Source of the DNA: Achatina immaculata
Lineage: Eukaryota > Mollusca > Gastropoda > Stylommatophora > Achatinidae
Direction: 5' to 3'
DNA: 64,000 nt
Assembly (NCBI GenBank): GCA_009760885.1
Contig: CM019718.1
Location: 29,829,030-29,893,029 of the forward strand
Below are positions 60,344 through 64,000 of the stretch, piece by piece (position 1 is the stretch's first letter; the number at the start of each line of letters is the position of its first letter). The translations under genes and the position numbers were made by a program. The notes under the pieces were generated by a model. That model saw only the letters and a list, made by a program, of their open reading frames with translations, made no database searches and had not been told where the DNA came from.

Positions 60344-60670
60344 TTAACTGCCCAGAGCACATGGGGCAAGGGCGTTCCACAAATTCCTGTCCTTCGCCTT
60401 TTTTTCTGCTCTTGCCCAGGTGAGCCCTCTATTGCTCAACATCCTTTCTGTTGTTCTTCTCCATGTCTCTTTTGGTCTACCCTTACTTCTGTTCCCCTGT
60501 GGTTTCCATCTTAGTGCTATTTTTGGTAGTGAGTTGTCAGTCATTCGGAACACATGTCCCAACCATCGCCAGCGTCTTTCCTCAATAACTGTTGTCAGTG
60601 TCTTCATCTGCATTTCTGCCAATAAGATGTTATTTCTTATGGCGTTTGGCCAGAATATACCTGATAACTG
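60344..60670 (-). mobile_element. LINE C-terminal fragment
   Basis: The minus strand frame reads RRWRWLGHVFRMTDNSLPKI, ALRWKPQGNRSKGRPKETWR and AEKKAKDRNLWNAL. These are the C-terminal landmarks of the endonuclease-RT LINE type also seen at 5600-5900. Confidence 0.8.
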
Positions 60671-60827
60671 CTACTGATAAAATATTTCAATCTGCGAGTT
60701 ACTTAGTAACTTCCCCTCATAATACATCTGGCCTACAAACTAAAATTTTGGTTTAAAATTTAACTTTAGCTTTATCCATCCTCTTTCTTTCCAGACTGAG
60801 AGTCTGAGTTTAGAAAAGATGGTTGGG

Positions 60828-60995
60828 TTAGTTATTGTCCCCAGATCTGACAAACACTGTGTAATGTTTATTGTCCTTAGATCTGACAAACACTGTGTAA
60901 TGTTTATTGTCCTTAGATCTGACAAACACTGTGTAATGTTTATTGTCCTTAGATCTGACAAACAATGTGTAATTTTTATTGTCCCCAGATCACTG
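60828..60995. repeat. 36-bp minisatellite (about 4.5 copies)
   Basis: ttagatctgacaaacactgt and gtaatgtttattgtc recur every 36 bp. Confidence 0.92.
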
Positions 60996-61095
60996 TAATA
61001 TGTCTAATGTCCTCTTCTAATAAACACTATGTTTTAAATGTAGCACATATTTTCAATACGTGGTTTCTGTTTCTTTTTTTTGCTTTTTTTCCAGC

Positions 61096-61231
61096 TAATT
61101 GACAAAATGCTGAAATGGATGAATAACTGGACCATTAAACCTTGCTACATCTCATTTATCTTCTGTCATATACAGAAGATACAACTCTCATTCAACAACT
61201 CAGGATATCAAACATACAACAATAAAATTTA
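61096..61231 (+). CDS. Doubtful last exon on the plus strand
   Basis: A very strong acceptor-like tract (tgctttttttccag) is followed by a 45-codon frame, LIDKMLKWMNNWTIKPCYIS and onward, to TAA at 61229-61231, with AATAAA just before the stop. No upstream partner exon or homolog was recognised. It may be chance. Confidence 0.2.
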
Positions 61232-61250
61232 ACTTTTATTAAGTTTATTA
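61220..61250. terminator. Overlapping poly(A)-signal motifs on both strands
   Basis: AATAAA lies on the plus strand near 61220-61225, and tttatt (AATAAA on minus) occurs twice in the next 30 bases. This would fit a convergent gene end, with the minus-strand gene at 62.3-64 kb having a UTR of about 1.1 kb. Confidence 0.3.
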
Positions 61251-62343
61251 TAAGAACATATTCTGTTATTCATAAAAATTAATTCCAAGCATTCGCACTG
61301 AACACAGAAAATAATTCCTAACATTCACGCTAAACATACAAAAAAATCCAAACATTCAAGGTAAACACAAAAAAATAATTAGAAGATTACACAGATCAAA
61401 CACATTTGATTTGTTTGTCTAGAACTTTCTGTCACTCGTGCTTAGAATGTACACATGATCCCCAAATTTGAAGTGTCGTGAAATAAAGCTGTGAACCAAT
61501 GGTCGTAAGATCAATCGGCAACTGCGCTCATTACCACTGCATCTGCTCCGACACACATTTATTTATGTCTTTATTCTGACACATTTAACATAAAAAAAAA
61601 ACCAAACTGAACAACTGTTTGTGCACTACTGTATATGAGTACAACACAGATATGTACTTCAGTACCATTTCACTTTCAGCTTATGACAAAACCAACTTAC
61701 AACAGTTTCTCTGGAACTTATCTTGGTCACTAGTCTAGGGTTATCTCTGTACATCAGGAAATTATCTGAAACTATCACTTCAATGCTCGTGAACTGCTCA
61801 CTGTGTGTAGATTCACAGACAAGAAAATCTGGCTAAACTGTTACTATTTTAAAAACTCTGCAAAAATTCCTTAAAATATCTTTCTGATAAATTTATGGGA
61901 GTTTGTCTATATTTTCCTTACTTTTTTTAAAACTGAAAACTTTCTGTTTTTTTTTTTTTTTTAAAATAAACAAAAGCAATGATTCACTGTAACCATCATA
62001 AACAGCTGCTACATGATTCAGGGTTCTCCGCTCTGTCATATCTCTGACATTCTAATCAGTCCTCAAGCTTCTATTTTCCCATCTAATAACAGAATATTTA
62101 GCTGTTGATGCCGCTGACGCATCTGCTGAAAGCACTTGCCAAGACATGGCCGATACTAGTGTCAAGATACTGTGAAGCTGTTAATCACTTATCACATTTG
62201 TGATGTACAGACCAAAGTTACATGTTGGCGGTGAATGTATGTGCATGGGGCAAACAGTTCTATGCATGTGAAAGAAATCTTTCAGACCTTGTATCACAAA
62301 AAAAAAAAAAATCGATGACATTTGAAGTTTTCCATTTGTGAGT
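61251..62343. other. Possible 3' UTR of the right-edge gene
   Basis: AT-rich sequence with A- and T-tracts (61965-61981). No coding exon was recognised. Confidence 0.35.
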
Positions 62344-62625
62344 CTAAGGAACTTTCTTCATTATTTTTTTCTCTTTTCCGGCTAGCCTGTTTTTTTTCTG
62401 TTCATCTTGTTTCTCTGGTATTACTTGCACATCCTGACTTTTCTGTTTCTCTGGTCTTACTTGCACATCCTGACTTTTCTGTTTCTCTGGTATTACTTGC
62501 ACATCCTGACTTTTCTGTTTCTCTGGTATTACTTGCACATCCTGAGTTTTCCATTTCTCTGGTAAAACTTGCTCATCCGACTGGGATGCTGATTGAGAAC
62601 TTGACTTCACATTACCATCTTCTGC
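62344..62625 (-). CDS. Probable last exon of an unrecognised gene
   Basis: An acceptor on the minus strand (gttttgacag|) is followed by an open frame starting AEDGNVKSSSQSASQSDEQV, four and a half copies of a 12-residue repeat (EKQKSQDVQVIP), then KKNRLAGKEKKIMKKVP and stop. It is hydrophilic and probably disordered. Phase 0 suits the exon ends seen in the array at 63571-64000 (LMSKTK|). The product is unknown. Confidence 0.45.
   Translation of the reverse strand, partial: AEDGNVKSSSQSASQSDEQVLPEKWKTQDVQVIPEKQKSQDVQVIPEKQKSQDVQVRPEKQKSQDVQVIPEKQDEQKKNRLAGKEKKIMKKVP
62400..62575. repeat. 36-bp repeat within the putative exon
   Basis: gtttctctggtattacttgc and acatcctgacttttct recur every 36 bp, in frame. 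Differences between copies include I/R at one position of the encoded repeat. Confidence 0.92.
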
Positions 62626-62994
62626 CTGTCAAAACAAAAACTTGACCTCAAATTTCTTCACCATCAGCATTTCTGAAAATGAAAACAAAAACAAATAATG
62701 ACAAAGTAAAAGTTTATAAACCGTATAACACACACCCCCCCCCCCCCCCCTCAAAAAAAAGAAAACCAATCTGTCTCAAGCCACAGAATCATACCGCGAC
62801 CAGGACAAATGTTATGACTTGTTTTATTTTCTTCCTTATTTATTATTTCATTTTTGAAAAGTAAATAAGTAAATCCTGGTGATCTGATATATCTTAGAGG
62901 ATATGTCAGAAGTTCATTTCCTCACTCCATCTCCCATATGAGTGGCCTATCCCCTTGTTTTCTACCATTCTTAGCATAAGGACATGATATATGG

Positions 62995-63240
62995 TGTTAG
63001 AATCTGTGTATGGTGTTAGAATCTGTGTATGGTTTTAGAATCTGTGCATGGTGTTAGAAATCTATTTGGTGTTAGAATCTGTGTATGGTTTTAGAATCTG
63101 TGCATGGTGTTAGAAATCTGTTTGGTGTTAGAATCTGTGTATGGTGTTAGAAATCTGTGTATGGTGTTAGAAATCTGTGTATGGTGTTAGAAATCTGTGT
63201 ATGGTGTTAGAAATCTGTGTATGGTGTTAGAATCTGTGTA
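62995..63240. repeat. About 20-bp minisatellite (about 12 copies)
   Basis: tgtgtatggtgttagaatc and tgtgtatggtgttagaaatc units, with a few short variants. Confidence 0.93.
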
Positions 63241-63392
63241 TGACCAATGTTTCTTCTGATGTCCCACAAACATTGTATCCATTTTCACAGCTGGAATATT
63301 CAGGGTTCTTCCTCCAGAGCTACACGGGCGAATATCAACGTGAGAACTGAGTACAGTAACCACTCCACTGTTCTGAAACTGATATCAAAGCT

Positions 63393-63465
63393 GATTAAAA
63401 CAGATAAATCACCGATTAAAACAGATAAATCACTGATTAAAATGGATAAATCACTGATTCAGTAA
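63393..63465. repeat. 21-bp repeat (about 4 copies)
   Basis: gattaaaacagataaatcac recurs with single changes. Confidence 0.85.
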
Positions 63466-63570
63466 CAATGGTACTGAGTGATGACTGAAGCTTCACTTCT
63501 GTTCACTACAGAAGAACACATTAACAGTCCACCAAAGGGACAAGCCTAAAACTCCTCAACATTTCCAGCC

Positions 63571-64000
63571 TGTGATAAGCTTACCTTTGTCTTTGACATC
63601 AGTGCTTGAAGTACTTCTGGCACTTCCCTGTCCCTACTGTGATAAGCTTACCTTTGTCTTTGACATCAGTGCTTGAAGTACTTCTGGCACTTCCCTGTCC
63701 CTACTGTGACAAGCTTACCTTTGTCTTTGACATCAGTGCTTGAAGTACTTCTGGCACTTCCCTGTCCCTACCGTGATAAGCTTACCTTTGTCTTTGACAT
63801 CAGTGCTTGAAGTACTGGCATTTCTCTGTCCCAACCGTGATAAGCTTACCTTTGTCTTTGACATCAGTGCTTGAAGTACTCCTGGCATTTCTCTGTCCCT
63901 ACAGTGACAAGCTTACCTTTGTCTTTGACATCAGTGCTTGAAGTACTGGCATTTCTCTGTCCCTACAGTGATAAGCTTACCTTTGTCTTTGACATCAGTG
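63571..64000 (-). repeat. 67-bp (and 61-bp) array of an exon end plus splice donor, running off the window
   Basis: On the minus strand each unit reads an exon-like EVPEVLQALMSKTK followed by |GTAAGCTTATCACAG. Units begin at about 63579, 63646, 63713 and so on; some have a 6-bp deletion. In the exon frame the junction is followed by a stop (TAG), so only the first (rightmost, outside the window) donor can be the real one. It is probably the 5' end of the intron before the exon at 62625. Confidence 0.8.

Noticed and set aside
61096..61231. Extension of COX16 or the right-edge gene into this frame
   Set aside because: It is on the opposite strand to both and no partner exon was found. Kept only as a low-confidence candidate.

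Overview
This is an animal (metazoan) nuclear genome segment. Its genes are split by long GT-AG introns, and most of the DNA is retrotransposon debris and minisatellites. Three conserved genes can be read with every exon in frame. A protein phosphatase 5 gene (PPP5C-like, + strand, 14 coding exons, 1428-33686, 502 aa) fills the left half. A small costars-domain gene of the actin-binding Rho-activating protein family (ABRA-like, + strand, 43237-45908) follows. A COX16-like cytochrome c oxidase assembly factor (- strand, four exons, 56016-52996, 114 aa) lies to its right. At the right edge are the probable last exon of an unrecognised - strand gene (62625-62344) and an array carrying exon-donor junctions (63571-64000). 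The abundance of non-LTR elements with microsatellite tails, tRNA-derived SINEs, a Penelope-like fragment and a mariner fragment suggests a lophotrochozoan such as a mollusc. That is inference; no species marker is present.

Layout: 1-1112 Penelope and LINE fragments; 1428-33686 PPP5C, with intron 1 packed with LINEs (2.0-6.9 kb), introns 2, 3 and 5 each dominated by one minisatellite that starts at or within about 10 nt of the splice donor, intron 4 carrying a perfect 1161-bp tandem duplication, and introns 9 and 11 carrying nested retroposons with target-site duplications; 33.7-40.5 kb PPP5C 3' flank and LINE or retroposon fragments; 40.6-45.9 kb ABRA-like locus; 45.9-52.2 kb decayed and young tandem arrays; 53-56 kb COX16; 56-61 kb LINE and Penelope fragments; 62.3-64 kb the unknown - strand gene.

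The three recognised genes have no evident functional link: a Hsp90-associated phosphatase, an actin regulator and a mitochondrial assembly factor. No operon-like arrangement is seen.

Most unusual signals: (1) about 35 tandem arrays in 64 kb, several anchored on 5' splice sites and copying the exon-intron junction; (2) two U12-type introns in PPP5C, one of which (intron 9) fits the reading frame only if it ends in TG rather than AG or AC; (3) a GAA-tailed, modular, non-coding retroposon family with three independently visible target-site duplications, one copy nested in a TTAA-flanked element. Array copy numbers and the limits of old repeats are hand estimates.
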